From: an uncultured Acidobacteriota bacterium
GTDB lineage: Bacteria; Acidobacteriota; UBA6911; CAINFC01
Reading direction: 5' to 3'
Length of the DNA: 64,000 nt
NCBI GenBank assembly: GCA_903847975.1
Contig: CAINFC010000052.1
Span: 36,716-100,715, forward strand
Below, piece after piece: positions 37,710-47,733 of this stretch. The notes under the pieces were generated by a model. It made no database searches. It worked only from the letters and a program-made list of their open reading frames with translations, and was not told the DNA's origin. Position 1 is the stretch's first letter. Each line of letters starts with the position of its first letter. The position numbers and the translations under genes are program-made.

Positions 37710-37941
37710 TCCATTCCTTTCCAGAGTGAATCGGAAAGAGGAAAAGCCGGCACGGAAAAAAGTCCGGATTTCCCCTTTCGTGAAACCATGAGGACAGTTT
37801 ATTTTCTGTCCGGTATAATTTGCAAGTCGCGCCATCATTAATCTCCGAATGACACTCCCGGGCTTCCCAAATCGCACGGAATGAGAAGAACACTGCGGGG
37901 TTGTTGGTGAAAGGTGCTACTAAATGCTAATATAATGACAT

Positions 37942-39096
37942 ATGGTAAAGAGGGGCTTTTGGCTGGCGGAAATTGAAAGGGCCTGGAAGCGCCACTCGGT
38001 TATCTGGCTTTCCGGAGTGCGAAGGGCGGGGAAGACCATGTTGTGCCAAAGCCTCCCGGAAGTGGAATATTTCGATTGCGAATTGCCCCGTGAGCGTCGA
38101 AGGATGGAAGATCCCCAGTCTTTCCTTGATGGCTTGCCGGGGAAGACGATCGTGCTCGACGAGATCCACCGCCTGGGAAATCCTTCGGAACTGCTGAAAA
38201 TTGCCGCCGACCATTATCCGGGCGTCAGGGTCCTGGCGACAGGATCCTCCACGCTCGGAGCCTCGTCCAAATTCCGCGATACGCTGGCAGGCCGGAAATC
38301 CGAAATATGGCTTCCTCCGATGGGTCAGGACGACTTACAGGACTTCCGGAAAACCGACCTCCATCATCGTTTTCTGCATGGAGGGCTGCCGCCTTTCTTT
38401 TTAACCGATCTGCTGCCGGAGCGTGAATTTCAGGAATGGATGGATGCTTATTGGGCCAAGGACATTCAGGAACTTTTCCGGCTGGAACGGCGCTACTCTT
38501 TTTTAAGGTTTACCGAGCTGCTGATCGCGCAAAGCGGCGGTATCTTCGAGGCCGGCAAATTTGCGCGGCCCTGCGAGGTAAGCCGCGGGACCATCACCAA
38601 TTATCTGGCGGTGTTGGAAGCCACCCATGTGGCTCATGTGGTTCGCCCGTTCAGCACCCACCGGCCGACGGAGATTGTTTCCTCTCCCAAAGTATATGCG
38701 TTTGACACCGGCTTCTTTTGCAGCTATCGCGGCTGGCGGGATCTTCGGCCGGAGGACATGGGGCCGCTCTGGGAGCATTGGGTGCTCAACGAGCTGCATA
38801 TCCGCTTCCCTTTCCGGAAGGTTTCCTACTGGCGCGACAAGCGCGGACATGAAGTCGATTTCGTCTGGGTGGAACCAGGGAAAGAACCGGCGGCCATCGA
38901 ATGCAAGTGGTCCGCCGATGGTTTCGACCCCACGGGAATCCGCGCCTTTCGCAGGCAGTATCCCGGGGGAAAGAATTTCGTTGTGGCCCGGGATGTGGAC
39001 CGGTCGTACCTTCAATCCTGCCAAGGACTCCCCATACGGTTTCTGAGCCTGAAAGAACTCATTCCGTCTGTCGGAGAGAGCAGGGAGCCAGATTAA
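37942..39096 (+). CDS. AAA-type ATPase with C-terminal DUF4143 domain
   Basis: The 384-residue protein belongs to a common but poorly understood ATPase group. The Walker A motif SGVRRAGKTM lies near residue 25 and Walker B TIVLDEIHR near residue 70. Sensor-like VRVLATGSS follows. The C-terminal DUF4143 region contains a PD-(D/E)XK-like pattern (HEVDFVWV then AIECKW), which suggests a nuclease-type fold. Members are often scattered by horizontal transfer. A TATAAT sits 5 bases before the start codon with no Shine-Dalgarno, so the mRNA may be leaderless. It has no obvious partner gene. Confidence 0.88.
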   Translation: MVKRGFWLAEIERAWKRHSVIWLSGVRRAGKTMLCQSLPEVEYFDCELPRERRRMEDPQSFLDGLPGKTIVLDEIHRLGNPSELLKIAADHYPGVRVLATGSSTLGASSKFRDTLAGRKSEIWLPPMGQDDLQDFRKTDLHHRFLHGGLPPFFLTDLLPEREFQEWMDAYWAKDIQELFRLERRYSFLRFTELLIAQSGGIFEAGKFARPCEVSRGTITNYLAVLEATHVAHVVRPFSTHRPTEIVSSPKVYAFDTGFFCSYRGWRDLRPEDMGPLWEHWVLNELHIRFPFRKVSYWRDKRGHEVDFVWVEPGKEPAAIECKWSADGFDPTGIRAFRRQYPGGKNFVVARDVDRSYLQSCQGLPIRFLSLKELIPSVGESREPD

Positions 39097-39162
39097 GCGG
39101 CAGAAGTCGGAACGTATCGTCGTCGTGCGCAAAATACCGGAAGAGCAGGTTCCTTCCTCCTT

Positions 39163-40017
39163 TTAAATGGCCGCCAGGTGCAGGCGGTGGAGCAGGATTT
39201 CCTTCCGGCCGTCCATGTTGGCTATGGCCGGAATTTTGCCGCCGGGGGAAGAGACGACGCAGCCGCCCAGAGTGTCCTTGGCCACGCTCCTCCCTACGCG
39301 GTTGGCTACCAGCATCGGGGCGCCGATTTTTCGGGCAATGGCGCCGTACTCCTCGTGGGAGGAAACCATGACCCGGTTGATCGGGAACAGAACCACCTGG
39401 GGTTTCAGGGCGACGGCCCGCTCCATGCAGCGCCTGGAATTGCTGTCGGCGCAGATGAAGCATGTGGCCCGCACCCCGTCCAATGAAAACAGCTCGGGGC
39501 CCGTACCCGGATCAAACCGCGCCCATTCGTCGCGATAGCCTTCGTCGCTCCGCATAAACCAGAGCCAGGTCTTGCGGTAGTGATACAGATAGCCCCGCGG
39601 GCCCACCAGAACGACCGAATCGTAGATTCTGCCGCGATCCTTTTCCGCCAGCCCGAAAGCGATAAAAGTCTGCAGGCGTCCGGCCAGCCGGATCATCCGC
39701 CGGGTGGAGCTCCCGCCGGGAACCGGCTCCGCCATCTCTTCCGGCCGGTCCGCATAGTCGCAGACCGTCAGCTCGTGAAACAGGATCCAGCGGGCTCCCG
39801 ACCGGGCGGCCTCACCCGCAAGGCGCTCCATCTGATCGAGGTTCCCGGCCACCTGGGCAGGCACGGAATCGAATTGCACCAGGGCCACGGTCACGCTTCT
39901 GGTTTGCTTGCCGGACGGATCCGCCGGCCGGCGAACGGCGCCCGCTGCGGCAAGAAGGGAGCCTCCCCAGGCATGGTCGGCGGATGCTTTCCTAAACTCT
40001 CTGCGGTTTTTCCTCAT
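39163..40017 (-). CDS. Carbon-nitrogen hydrolase (nitrilase superfamily), probably Tat-exported
   Basis: The 284-residue amidase-type enzyme has the Glu-Lys-Cys triad visible as Glu82 (LFHELTV), Lys149 (YRKTWLW) and Cys189 (CFICADSN). The N-terminus MRKNRREFRKAS followed by a moderately hydrophobic Ala/Gly stretch looks like a twin-arginine signal. ATG 40017 has AAAGGAG; the frame extends upstream without coding character. The substrate could be an amide or carbamoyl compound and is not known. It lies 59 bases after the FAD oxidoreductase on the same strand, so they probably form an operon. Confidence 0.8.
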   Translation of the reverse strand: MRKNRREFRKASADHAWGGSLLAAAGAVRRPADPSGKQTRSVTVALVQFDSVPAQVAGNLDQMERLAGEAARSGARWILFHELTVCDYADRPEEMAEPVPGGSSTRRMIRLAGRLQTFIAFGLAEKDRGRIYDSVVLVGPRGYLYHYRKTWLWFMRSDEGYRDEWARFDPGTGPELFSLDGVRATCFICADSNSRRCMERAVALKPQVVLFPINRVMVSSHEEYGAIARKIGAPMLVANRVGRSVAKDTLGGCVVSSPGGKIPAIANMDGRKEILLHRLHLAAI

Positions 40018-40076
40018 CCGTCGGCTCCTTTGCTTTCCTGTTTTAGAAATCCCACCCGGACCCGAAAACGGCAGAC

Positions 40077-42407
40077 TCAACCCGCAAAGGGGTGGCGATA
40101 CAGCCGGACCTCGAACACCCGACCCTGTGGGGAGCCGTTGCTTTCCCGCAGGTGCAGCCGGAAGACGGCCGATGACACCGGTTCGAAATGCAAAACCCTT
40201 CTCCGGAAGTAGTTGTCGGTTTCTTCGGCCACCGTGCGCCAGCCGTCCGCCTGCGGGACCTGCAGCTCGTAGCTTTTGACACAGTCCGGATAGCGGAATA
40301 ATTCCCGGCGCGTGTGCCGGTTGATGTCGGTATCGAACGTGATCTGCGCGCAGCGGCACTCCACCGGCTCAGAAAATCGCAAATCCAGGGTGGCCGGCAG
40401 GCCGGCGGAAAGGAAAAGATTCGTCCAGCGGTCCGGCCGGCTGGCTCCCCGGACGACATTGCCGGGTGAGTAGGGGAATTGCCGGGGGGAGAGGCGAATC
40501 GAAAAGCTTTTGCCCCGGGTGAATGCGTGCCAGCGGGAGGGGCCCGGAAGCTCGGCGGCGGTGCACGCCGCCGGAGTGCGCGTCGGCTCGTCCATGACGT
40601 CCGAGAACTGGGCCCAGCTTACCCCTGCGGCAGGAGACAGTTCGACGATGTAAAAGCGATTCGGCTCGACAAGGCGCCGTATGTCGAACCGCACCCATCC
40701 CTGCCAGTTGGGCGCGATCACCGACCGGACCATGGCGGCGACCGGGGTGGGGCGAAAGTCGAAGACGGACGAAGCCGGGCGAAGAGAAAGGGCAAGCTCC
40801 GCCGGTTCGGCCCGCTCGGATTTCAGGAGCAGCTCTACCGAGTCCAGGCGGGAAGCGGAAACCGGAAACAGCTGCGCCAGGCCATTACGAATGGGGAGGA
40901 AGCTGTTTCCCTCCGGGAACTCCAGGGCAGCCTCCGAAGAGGAGGTGACAGTCGCTCCGCGTGCCAGGTCCAGGGGGTCTTCGTTTTCGAAGCCGGGCGC
41001 GAAGCAGTCCTGGCGCAGCAGGGTCTGGCGTAGCTCCGCCGCATGCCTCTGCGCCAGTTCGGCCGGCCGGCAGTTGTGTTTCCGGCAAAGGGCGGCGGCG
41101 ATGCCGACGCCCTGGCCGACGATGGCCCCGGTCCGCAGAACCCGGGTCGAGGAAAAGGCCACGTAGGAAGCGCTGATGGGCCGGCCGGCCATGAGCAGAT
41201 TGTGCACGTTTCGCGAATAGCAGGCACGAAGAGGGATGGGATAGACCACCGTTCCGGCATCCTCCCAGGAGGGAACAGTGTTCGGGTTGGCGCGGTTCAG
41301 GATTCCACCCGGCTTGTGGATGTCGATGTACCAGCAGCCGAAGGCAATGGCATCCGGCATCGGTTTCGGATTCTGCAGGTTCTCCTGGGTCAGCAGGACA
41401 TCGCCCACCAGCCGGCGGGCTTCCCGTTTGTACGGCCAGAAACCAACGAAGTCCAGACCGTAGTTGCGAGCCGCTTCGCGGTTGGGGCAGCGGTTCTTGA
41501 TGTGGTCCCAGACACCCAGGAGCTGGCGAAGCGCCTCTCGCTTTATTTCTTCGTTGTCCCGGATCGGATGCATGGGCATTCCGACCTCGATCCACCAGTA
41601 TCCATGATCGAAGACCGAGTGGGACCGACCCTTCAAGTCGCTTTCCTCGAAAGAGGCGGCGAAGGCCGGCGGCCGGAACGGGACGGGAAAGCCGGCATCC
41701 CGGGCGCGAAAGAAAAGCGTGCTGCCCATCTGGGGCTGAGCGGAGGGGTTTTCCGGCGCCGCCGCCTCCCGGAATTCGCCCCGTCCTTCCATACCCCACC
41801 GGAATTCGGCGCGGGCCCGGCAGCCGATGGATCCGTCTCCGGTGGCGTCCAGGAACAGGGGGGCGGTAAAAACGAAGTTCTTCTCCGTGCCCATCTGCAG
41901 GGCGCGGACGGCGCGGATGGTGCCGGCATCCTTCATTTCCACGGCATGGGCGGTGGTGTTGAGAAAAAGGGAAAGATTGGGTTCGCGGATGGCCCACTCG
42001 TACAGCGTCAGATCCCACACCGCGTTCATCCGCCCTTCGCTGTAGGGCTCGTGATTGCGCACCCTCTCTTCGGTGTGCAGCTCATCCAGGATTCCGGTCT
42101 CCTTGCACCAGACATTATGGTTGCAGCTGACTTCCGGATAGAGGCGCACTTCCGAGGAAGAATTTCCTCCAAGCATGGCCCGTTCGTGAACCAGTGCGGT
42201 CTTGATGCCGTTTCGCGCCGCGGCAATCGCCGCGCAGGTTCCGGCGATTCCCCCGCCGATGACCACCAGGTCGTACTCCCGGGAAAGGGCGTCCGGGCTT
42301 TCGGATACAGGGGAGGATTCCCCCGCGGAACCGTTCTTTTCGGAAGGGGGCGCGGGCCCAAACCAGGCCACCAGCGATTGGAACAGGGAACGGCGGCGGA
42401 AATTCAT
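40077..42407 (-). CDS. FAD-dependent oxidoreductase with C-terminal discoidin-like region
   Basis: The 776-residue protein has an N-terminal basic segment (MNFRRRSLFQSLVAWF) that may be a signal or anchor. The FAD-binding fold starts at YDLVVIGGGIAGTCAAIAAARNG, with the FAD_oxidored features SSEVRLYPEVS, FLDATGDGSIGCRARAEF and NLLMAGRPISASYVAFSSTRVLRT. The last about 280 residues are beta-rich and resemble F5/8-type carbohydrate-binding modules (inference from composition and strand pattern). The family occurs beside polysaccharide genes in several phyla, but reactions are mostly unknown. Its downstream partner is the nitrilase-type gene. Confidence 0.83.
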   Translation of the reverse strand: MNFRRRSLFQSLVAWFGPAPPSEKNGSAGESSPVSESPDALSREYDLVVIGGGIAGTCAAIAAARNGIKTALVHERAMLGGNSSSEVRLYPEVSCNHNVWCKETGILDELHTEERVRNHEPYSEGRMNAVWDLTLYEWAIREPNLSLFLNTTAHAVEMKDAGTIRAVRALQMGTEKNFVFTAPLFLDATGDGSIGCRARAEFRWGMEGRGEFREAAAPENPSAQPQMGSTLFFRARDAGFPVPFRPPAFAASFEESDLKGRSHSVFDHGYWWIEVGMPMHPIRDNEEIKREALRQLLGVWDHIKNRCPNREAARNYGLDFVGFWPYKREARRLVGDVLLTQENLQNPKPMPDAIAFGCWYIDIHKPGGILNRANPNTVPSWEDAGTVVYPIPLRACYSRNVHNLLMAGRPISASYVAFSSTRVLRTGAIVGQGVGIAAALCRKHNCRPAELAQRHAAELRQTLLRQDCFAPGFENEDPLDLARGATVTSSSEAALEFPEGNSFLPIRNGLAQLFPVSASRLDSVELLLKSERAEPAELALSLRPASSVFDFRPTPVAAMVRSVIAPNWQGWVRFDIRRLVEPNRFYIVELSPAAGVSWAQFSDVMDEPTRTPAACTAAELPGPSRWHAFTRGKSFSIRLSPRQFPYSPGNVVRGASRPDRWTNLFLSAGLPATLDLRFSEPVECRCAQITFDTDINRHTRRELFRYPDCVKSYELQVPQADGWRTVAEETDNYFRRRVLHFEPVSSAVFRLHLRESNGSPQGRVFEVRLYRHPFAG

Positions 42408-42559
42408 ATCCTAATCCGCCTGCGGATCACTTCCCGGGGAGGGGGGCGCGGGGAAAGACTTTTTTTCATGGAGCGAGTTTAACATCCTTTTCAGTATACA
42501 ATGGAGTGCGCAATAACGCGGTGTAATTGCTTTCAACTCTCTCAGGACGATTCCCGGAT

Positions 42560-45500
42560 ATGCCGAATAAGACGATCTGTTTTTTTGTGTTTTTTCTGGT
42601 TTCCCTTTGGCGTGGCCTGGCGGCGGACACCCGCCGGGAGCCGGCCGACTACGTGGATCCTTTTATCGGGACCGCCTACTCGCGCTGGATGATCTTTCCC
42701 GGCCCGACCATGCCCTTCGGCATGGTGAACCTCAGCCCGGACAACGAAGACGAGTACCGGCTGGGCACCGGCTATGAATACGACATCAAAAACATACGGG
42801 GCTTCGGGCACATTCACTCCTGGATGATCGGCAGCTTTTCCACCATGCCGACCACCGGGGAGGTGGTGGTGAACCCGGGGACCGTCGATCATCCGGAAAG
42901 CGGCTACCGCTCTCCCTACCGCAAGGAAAATGAAAAGGCCTCCCTCGGGTACTATTCCGTTCTGCTGGATAAATACGGGGTCCGGGCGGAGCTGACCGCC
43001 ACCACCCGAACCGGGTTCCAGCGCTATACCTACCCGAAAACGGACCAGGCCCAGATTCTGTTCGACCTGAAGATACCGGAAGAGGAGAAGCCGAAAACCC
43101 TGGAGGCCGCCGTTAAAAAGATCAGCGATCGGGAGATCGCCGGCTGGTTCCGGCGCACCGGCGGCTGGAACGATTACACCCTGTACTTTGTGGCCCGGCT
43201 CAACCGCCCGTTTTCGGCCATGGGCATATGGCAGGGGAGTGAGCTTCGCTGGCCGGCCACCGAGTCCGTAGTCCATGATGACCGCCCGTTCGGCGCCGTT
43301 CTTCGCTTTTCCACGCAGGAGGAGCAGACCGTGCTGCTGCAGACCGGCGTTTCGTTTGTGAGCCTGGAGCAGGCGCGAAAAAACCTGGACACCGAGACCC
43401 GCGGATTCGGCTGGGATTTCGAGGCCTGCCGGCGGGAGGCGCGCACCGCCTGGAACGGGATTCTCGGGCGGATCGAAGTGGAGGGCGGCACGGAAAAGGA
43501 CAAAGTCAAGTTCTATACCAATATGTATCATGCCTACTGCGCCCGGACCACCTTCAGCGATGTGGACGGCCAATATGTGGACATGTGCGAAAAGGTGCAG
43601 CAGCGGAAGGATCCGAATTCCCCGGTCTTCGGATGCGATGCCTTCTGGAACACCTTCTGGAACCTGAACCAGCTCTGGTCGCTGGCCACGCCGGATATCG
43701 CCAACCAATGGGTCTTATCCCAGCTGGAGCTTTTCGACAAGGGCGGCTGGCTGTCCAAGGGACCCGGGGGTCTGGAATATTCCAACATTATGGAGGCGGA
43801 GCACGAAATCGCCGTGATTGTGAACGCCTTTCAGAAGGGCATTCGCAACTATGATGTCGAAAAGGCCTACCGGGCGGTGAAGTTCATGCAGATGACCCCG
43901 GGTCAGGCCCATCCCTGCGGCGGATACGCCGGCAACCGCAATCTGCAGCCCTACCTGCGCATGGGTTACGTTCCATCCGAGGAGGGGCCGGTCTCCAACA
44001 CCCTGGAGTATGCCTACGACGACTACTGCGTGGCGCAGATGGCCAAGGCGCTGCACAGGACGGCGGACTACGAATATTTCATGGCCCGGTCCCAGAACTA
44101 CAAAAACGTTTTCGATCCGGCGCACAAGTACATGCGCCCCAAGCAGGAGGGTGGCCCGTGGAGCGACGAGCTGGATCCCAACCTGGCTCCCATCGGCAAG
44201 GAGGACAGCTACGGCACCAAGGATTATGTCGAGGGGAACGCCTGGCAGTACACCTGGTTCGTTCCCCACGATGTTCCCGGGCTGGTCGGGCTCATGGGTG
44301 CCGGTGAGTTTGTGCGCCGGCTGGAGGAGGGTTTCGAAAAAGCCCGCCCCAAGTTCGTGAGCCCCTTTGTCAACCACAGCAACCAGCCCAACATGCAGGC
44401 TGCCTACCTTTTCAATTACGCCGGCAAGCCGTGGCTGACCCAGAAATGGGCCCGGGAAATCATGGAAAACTTTTACTCCACAGATCCGCTGGGCTACCCG
44501 GGAGACGAGGACCAGGGGCAGATGGGGGCCTGGTTTGTGATGAGCGCCATGGGGCTGTTCCAGATGGATGGAGGCGTTTCCGAAAATCCGGTCTACGAAA
44601 TCGGCAATCCCCTGTTCGAGAAGGTCGTTCTGCACCTGGATCCCCGGTATTACCCGGGCGGGACGTTTGTAATCAAAGCCCCCCGCTCTTCGCTGCAGAA
44701 CCGGTATATCCAGTCGGCCCGGTTGAACGGGAAGCCGCTGAATCAGTTCTGGTTTACCCATCAGGAGCTCATTCGCGGGGGAACGCTGGAGCTGGAGATG
44801 GGGCCGGAGCCCAATACCCGCTGGGCGGCGGGGTGCGCTCCGCCCTATGCCCCCTATACCAGGCCGATTGTCACCACGCCCTACATGACCTCGAAGAAGG
44901 ATTTTCTGGATTCCGTCTCCGTTTCTCTGGCGTGCGATACGGAAGGGGCGGCCATTTTTTACACCACCGACGGAGCCGAACCGGATCGGTCCGCAAGGCG
45001 CTACAGCAAGCCGTTTGCAGTCCGCGAAACCACCACCCTCAAAATGCGCGCCTACCGGGGCGAAACCGCCAGCCTTCCGGCGACCGCCGTGCTGGAGAAA
45101 ATCAAACTGCAGCCCGCTGTCGACCCCAGCCATCTGGCGCCAGGTATCTCCTACCGATATTATCCCGGCCCCTTTCGCGCGGTGAACGACTTTCGGGAGG
45201 CGAAAGCATCCAGGCAGGGAACTCTGCCGGGATTCACACTGGATCCGCGGGAGGATGAAAAGTTCTTTGCCTTCCGTTTCGACGGCTACCTGCGGGTTCC
45301 GGCGGACGGAATATACACCTTTTATTTGCGGTCCAACGACGGATCCCGCCTGTTTCTCGACGGCCGGATGCTGATCGATCTGGACGGGCTGCATCCCGCC
45401 TGGGAAACCCATCGGAGCATTGCCCTGAAAGCCGGATTTCATGCCATTTCCGCCAGCTATTTCCAGGAAGGCGGAACCTTTGCCTTCCAGGTACGCTGGG

Positions 45501-45562
45501 CCGGCCCCGGCTGGGAAAAGCAGGAAATACCGGCCGGCAACCTGTTTCATGCCGCCCCCTAG
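42560..45562 (+). CDS. Glycoside hydrolase family 92 alpha-mannosidase with chitobiase-C-like and PA14 domains
   Basis: The 1000-residue exported enzyme is expected to remove alpha-linked mannose, as GH92 members do with N-glycans and yeast mannan. A signal peptide (NKTICFFVFFLVSLWRGLAA) precedes VDPFIGTAYSRWMIFPGPTMPFGM. Further GH92 marks are GCDAFWNTFWNLNQLWSLATP and YPGDEDQGQMGAWFVMSAMG, the calcium/catalytic region. Residues about 775-860 look like a CHB_HEX_C_1 module (GAAIFYTTDGAEPD). The last about 130 residues are a PA14 domain (FDGYLRVPADGIYTFYLRSN, GSRLFLDGRMLID). ATG 42560 was chosen over TTG 42527 because it begins the signal peptide. A regulator follows after 46 bases. Confidence 0.93.
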   Translation: MPNKTICFFVFFLVSLWRGLAADTRREPADYVDPFIGTAYSRWMIFPGPTMPFGMVNLSPDNEDEYRLGTGYEYDIKNIRGFGHIHSWMIGSFSTMPTTGEVVVNPGTVDHPESGYRSPYRKENEKASLGYYSVLLDKYGVRAELTATTRTGFQRYTYPKTDQAQILFDLKIPEEEKPKTLEAAVKKISDREIAGWFRRTGGWNDYTLYFVARLNRPFSAMGIWQGSELRWPATESVVHDDRPFGAVLRFSTQEEQTVLLQTGVSFVSLEQARKNLDTETRGFGWDFEACRREARTAWNGILGRIEVEGGTEKDKVKFYTNMYHAYCARTTFSDVDGQYVDMCEKVQQRKDPNSPVFGCDAFWNTFWNLNQLWSLATPDIANQWVLSQLELFDKGGWLSKGPGGLEYSNIMEAEHEIAVIVNAFQKGIRNYDVEKAYRAVKFMQMTPGQAHPCGGYAGNRNLQPYLRMGYVPSEEGPVSNTLEYAYDDYCVAQMAKALHRTADYEYFMARSQNYKNVFDPAHKYMRPKQEGGPWSDELDPNLAPIGKEDSYGTKDYVEGNAWQYTWFVPHDVPGLVGLMGAGEFVRRLEEGFEKARPKFVSPFVNHSNQPNMQAAYLFNYAGKPWLTQKWAREIMENFYSTDPLGYPGDEDQGQMGAWFVMSAMGLFQMDGGVSENPVYEIGNPLFEKVVLHLDPRYYPGGTFVIKAPRSSLQNRYIQSARLNGKPLNQFWFTHQELIRGGTLELEMGPEPNTRWAAGCAPPYAPYTRPIVTTPYMTSKKDFLDSVSVSLACDTEGAAIFYTTDGAEPDRSARRYSKPFAVRETTTLKMRAYRGETASLPATAVLEKIKLQPAVDPSHLAPGISYRYYPGPFRAVNDFREAKASRQGTLPGFTLDPREDEKFFAFRFDGYLRVPADGIYTFYLRSNDGSRLFLDGRMLIDLDGLHPAWETHRSIALKAGFHAISASYFQEGGTFAFQVRWAGPGWEKQEIPAGNLFHAAP

Positions 45563-45608
45563 CGAAGAAATCATCTGCCGGGACCCGCCGGAAGAAAGGA
45601 AGACCGCC

Positions 45609-47699
45609 ATGAATCAGAAATGGGAACCGTTGATTTCGTCGGAGTTGAGCGTCGAGCAGAAAATCCGCATGTATGAGGCCCGGGAGGCGATCATCAGCCG
45701 CATCAACCCGGAAATCCGCAGCATCATCGACATGGATAACTTCCTGCAGGCCTTTGTCGATGAGCTCGGAAAAATGCTGGATGCGGACCGCTGCGATTTC
45801 CTGGTGATTTCCAGCGAGCGCCGGTTGCGCATTACCCACGAATGGAAGCGGGATGCCACCATCCCCAGCAGCCTGGGTACGGAAATCCCCCTGGGGAACC
45901 CGGCGGCGGACCTGGGCCGCCTGACCACCAGTCCCTGGAGCATTCACGACACCTCGGCGGGCACCACGCCGGAAATCATACGCACCATCTGCAAGCCGCT
46001 GCAGACCCGCTCGCTGCTGATTGCGCCGATTATTTTCCAGAAGCAGCTGCTGGGAGCCCTGAACCTTCATTTCTGTCGCGCCCCGCATCTCTGGCTCAAA
46101 GAGGAGGTCACCTTTATCCAGTCGATTGCGGTGCAGATCGCTATTGCTTACCGGTATGTGCTTCTTTTCAACGAAAAGGAAAGAGAAGTTCTGAAAACCA
46201 GCCTGCTTCTGGAGGTCTCCAATGAGCTCAACTCCCGGAAGAGCTTCCGGGAAATTTCCACCTTCCTGGTGGACAAAACGATCCAGGTTTTCAAGGCCGA
46301 CTACGGCTGCCTCGGCATCCTGAACCACAGCGAGCGCCTCATCCGCTTCGGGGAAGTGCGCAACCGCCTGCAATCCTACCTGGCGCAGCCGCACCAGGAG
46401 AGCATCTCCTTCCGCGAGCACCAGATCCTGTACGAAAAAATCCTGGACCGCCAGGTGCTGTTCAGCGAAAACCGCGAGCTGCAGGAAGAGGCCGCCTCCA
46501 GCCTGCGGGCCATCTTCCAGACGCGGGAAACGCTCATGGCGCCGATCCTTATGGGAGACCGGGTCATCGGCACGCTGAACCTGGGATGGCTGGCCCAGCT
46601 GCCGGAAATCAACACCTATGAAATCGATTTGATCCGCGGCCTGTGCAACCAGGCCGCGGTGGCCCTCGAAAACCATGAGCTGAGCGAAGAGGTGCTGCGG
46701 CTGAAGCGGGAGCTCAAGGGGGTTCGCGCCGGGGCCCGCATTATCGGCCGCAGCCAGAAAATACGCAGCTGCATCGAAGAAGCGCTCGCCGTGGCCGATG
46801 CCATGGCTACGGTCCTGATCTATGGAGAAAGCGGGGTAGGGAAGGAGCTTGTTGCCGACCTGATTCAGCAGAACAGCTCGCGCTATAACCGCACCTACCT
46901 GAAAATCAACTGCGGGGCCATTCCCGAGTCGCTATTGGAGTCGGAGCTCTTCGGCCACGAGAAGGGCGCTTTCACCGACGCCAAAACGAGAAAGACCGGG
47001 AAGTTTGAGGAAGCGCATCTGGGCACCCTGTTTCTGGACGAAGTCGGCGAGCTGAGCGCCGGAGCCCAGGTCAAGCTGCTGCGGGTACTGCAGGACGGCA
47101 CCTTCAACCGCGTGGGCGGAAACGAAGAGATTCGCAGCGATGTGCGCATCATTGCCGCCACCAACCGCGATCTGGAGCAGGCTGTCCGGGAGGGCCGTTT
47201 CCGCAACGACCTGATCTTCCGGCTGAAGGTCTGTCCGATTACCGTGCCGCCGCTGCGCGAGCGGACCGAAGACATACCCGACCTGGCCCTCCATTTTCTG
47301 AAGATTTACAACCAGAAAAACCGCCGCCACGTGAAAGGGGTAGCCGACAAGGCTCTGCGGGCCATGATGGCCTATGCCTGGCCGGGCAACGTGCGGGAGC
47401 TGGAAAATGCCGTGGAAAGGGCGGTGATCGTCTGCCACAGCAGCGAAGTGCAACTGGAGGACCTGTCGGAACCGCTGCGGGCCTGCCTGAAGGGAAAGGA
47501 GGAGGCGGCAGAGAGAACCCTGGAAGTTACCGTCGGCTCGCCGCTCGAGGAGGTCGAGAAAAAGGTGATCCTGCAGACCCTGCAGCTGACCGGCGGCGAC
47601 AAGGTGAAGGCCGCCCGGCTGCTCGGAATCGGCCGGAAAACACTCTATCGCCGCCTGGAAACCTATCTCCCCAAAGAGGTTCCAACCCGGGAAGGCTGA
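45609..47699 (+). CDS. GAF-domain, AAA, Fis-type transcriptional activator (NtrC family, variant GAFTGA loop)
   Basis: The 696-residue regulator has two N-terminal GAF sensor domains (about residues 30-190 and 205-360), the AAA+ sigma-54 interaction domain and a Fis-type HTH (LTGGDKVKAARLLGIGRKTLYRRL). The AAA domain shows GESGVGKELVADLIQ (Walker A), ESELFGHEKGAFTDA, TLFLDEVGELS (Walker B) and FRNDLIFRLKVCPITVPPLRER. The loop reads GAFTDA (residues 453-458) instead of GAFTGA, which may change sigma-54 contact. ATG 45609 follows AGGAAG; the frame opens at 45441 within GH92. It is likely cotranscribed with GH92 and senses an unknown small molecule. Confidence 0.9.
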   Translation: MNQKWEPLISSELSVEQKIRMYEAREAIISRINPEIRSIIDMDNFLQAFVDELGKMLDADRCDFLVISSERRLRITHEWKRDATIPSSLGTEIPLGNPAADLGRLTTSPWSIHDTSAGTTPEIIRTICKPLQTRSLLIAPIIFQKQLLGALNLHFCRAPHLWLKEEVTFIQSIAVQIAIAYRYVLLFNEKEREVLKTSLLLEVSNELNSRKSFREISTFLVDKTIQVFKADYGCLGILNHSERLIRFGEVRNRLQSYLAQPHQESISFREHQILYEKILDRQVLFSENRELQEEAASSLRAIFQTRETLMAPILMGDRVIGTLNLGWLAQLPEINTYEIDLIRGLCNQAAVALENHELSEEVLRLKRELKGVRAGARIIGRSQKIRSCIEEALAVADAMATVLIYGESGVGKELVADLIQQNSSRYNRTYLKINCGAIPESLLESELFGHEKGAFTDAKTRKTGKFEEAHLGTLFLDEVGELSAGAQVKLLRVLQDGTFNRVGGNEEIRSDVRIIAATNRDLEQAVREGRFRNDLIFRLKVCPITVPPLRERTEDIPDLALHFLKIYNQKNRRHVKGVADKALRAMMAYAWPGNVRELENAVERAVIVCHSSEVQLEDLSEPLRACLKGKEEAAERTLEVTVGSPLEEVEKKVILQTLQLTGGDKVKAARLLGIGRKTLYRRLETYLPKEVPTREG

Positions 47700-47733
47700 G
47701 GTCCTCCGCCTGGCTAGGGATTGGAGGGCCGGT

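Noticed and set aside
36018..37841. Plus-strand open frame of 607 codons opposite the M2 peptidase
   Set aside because: Antisense shadow of a gene with an intact zinc motif.
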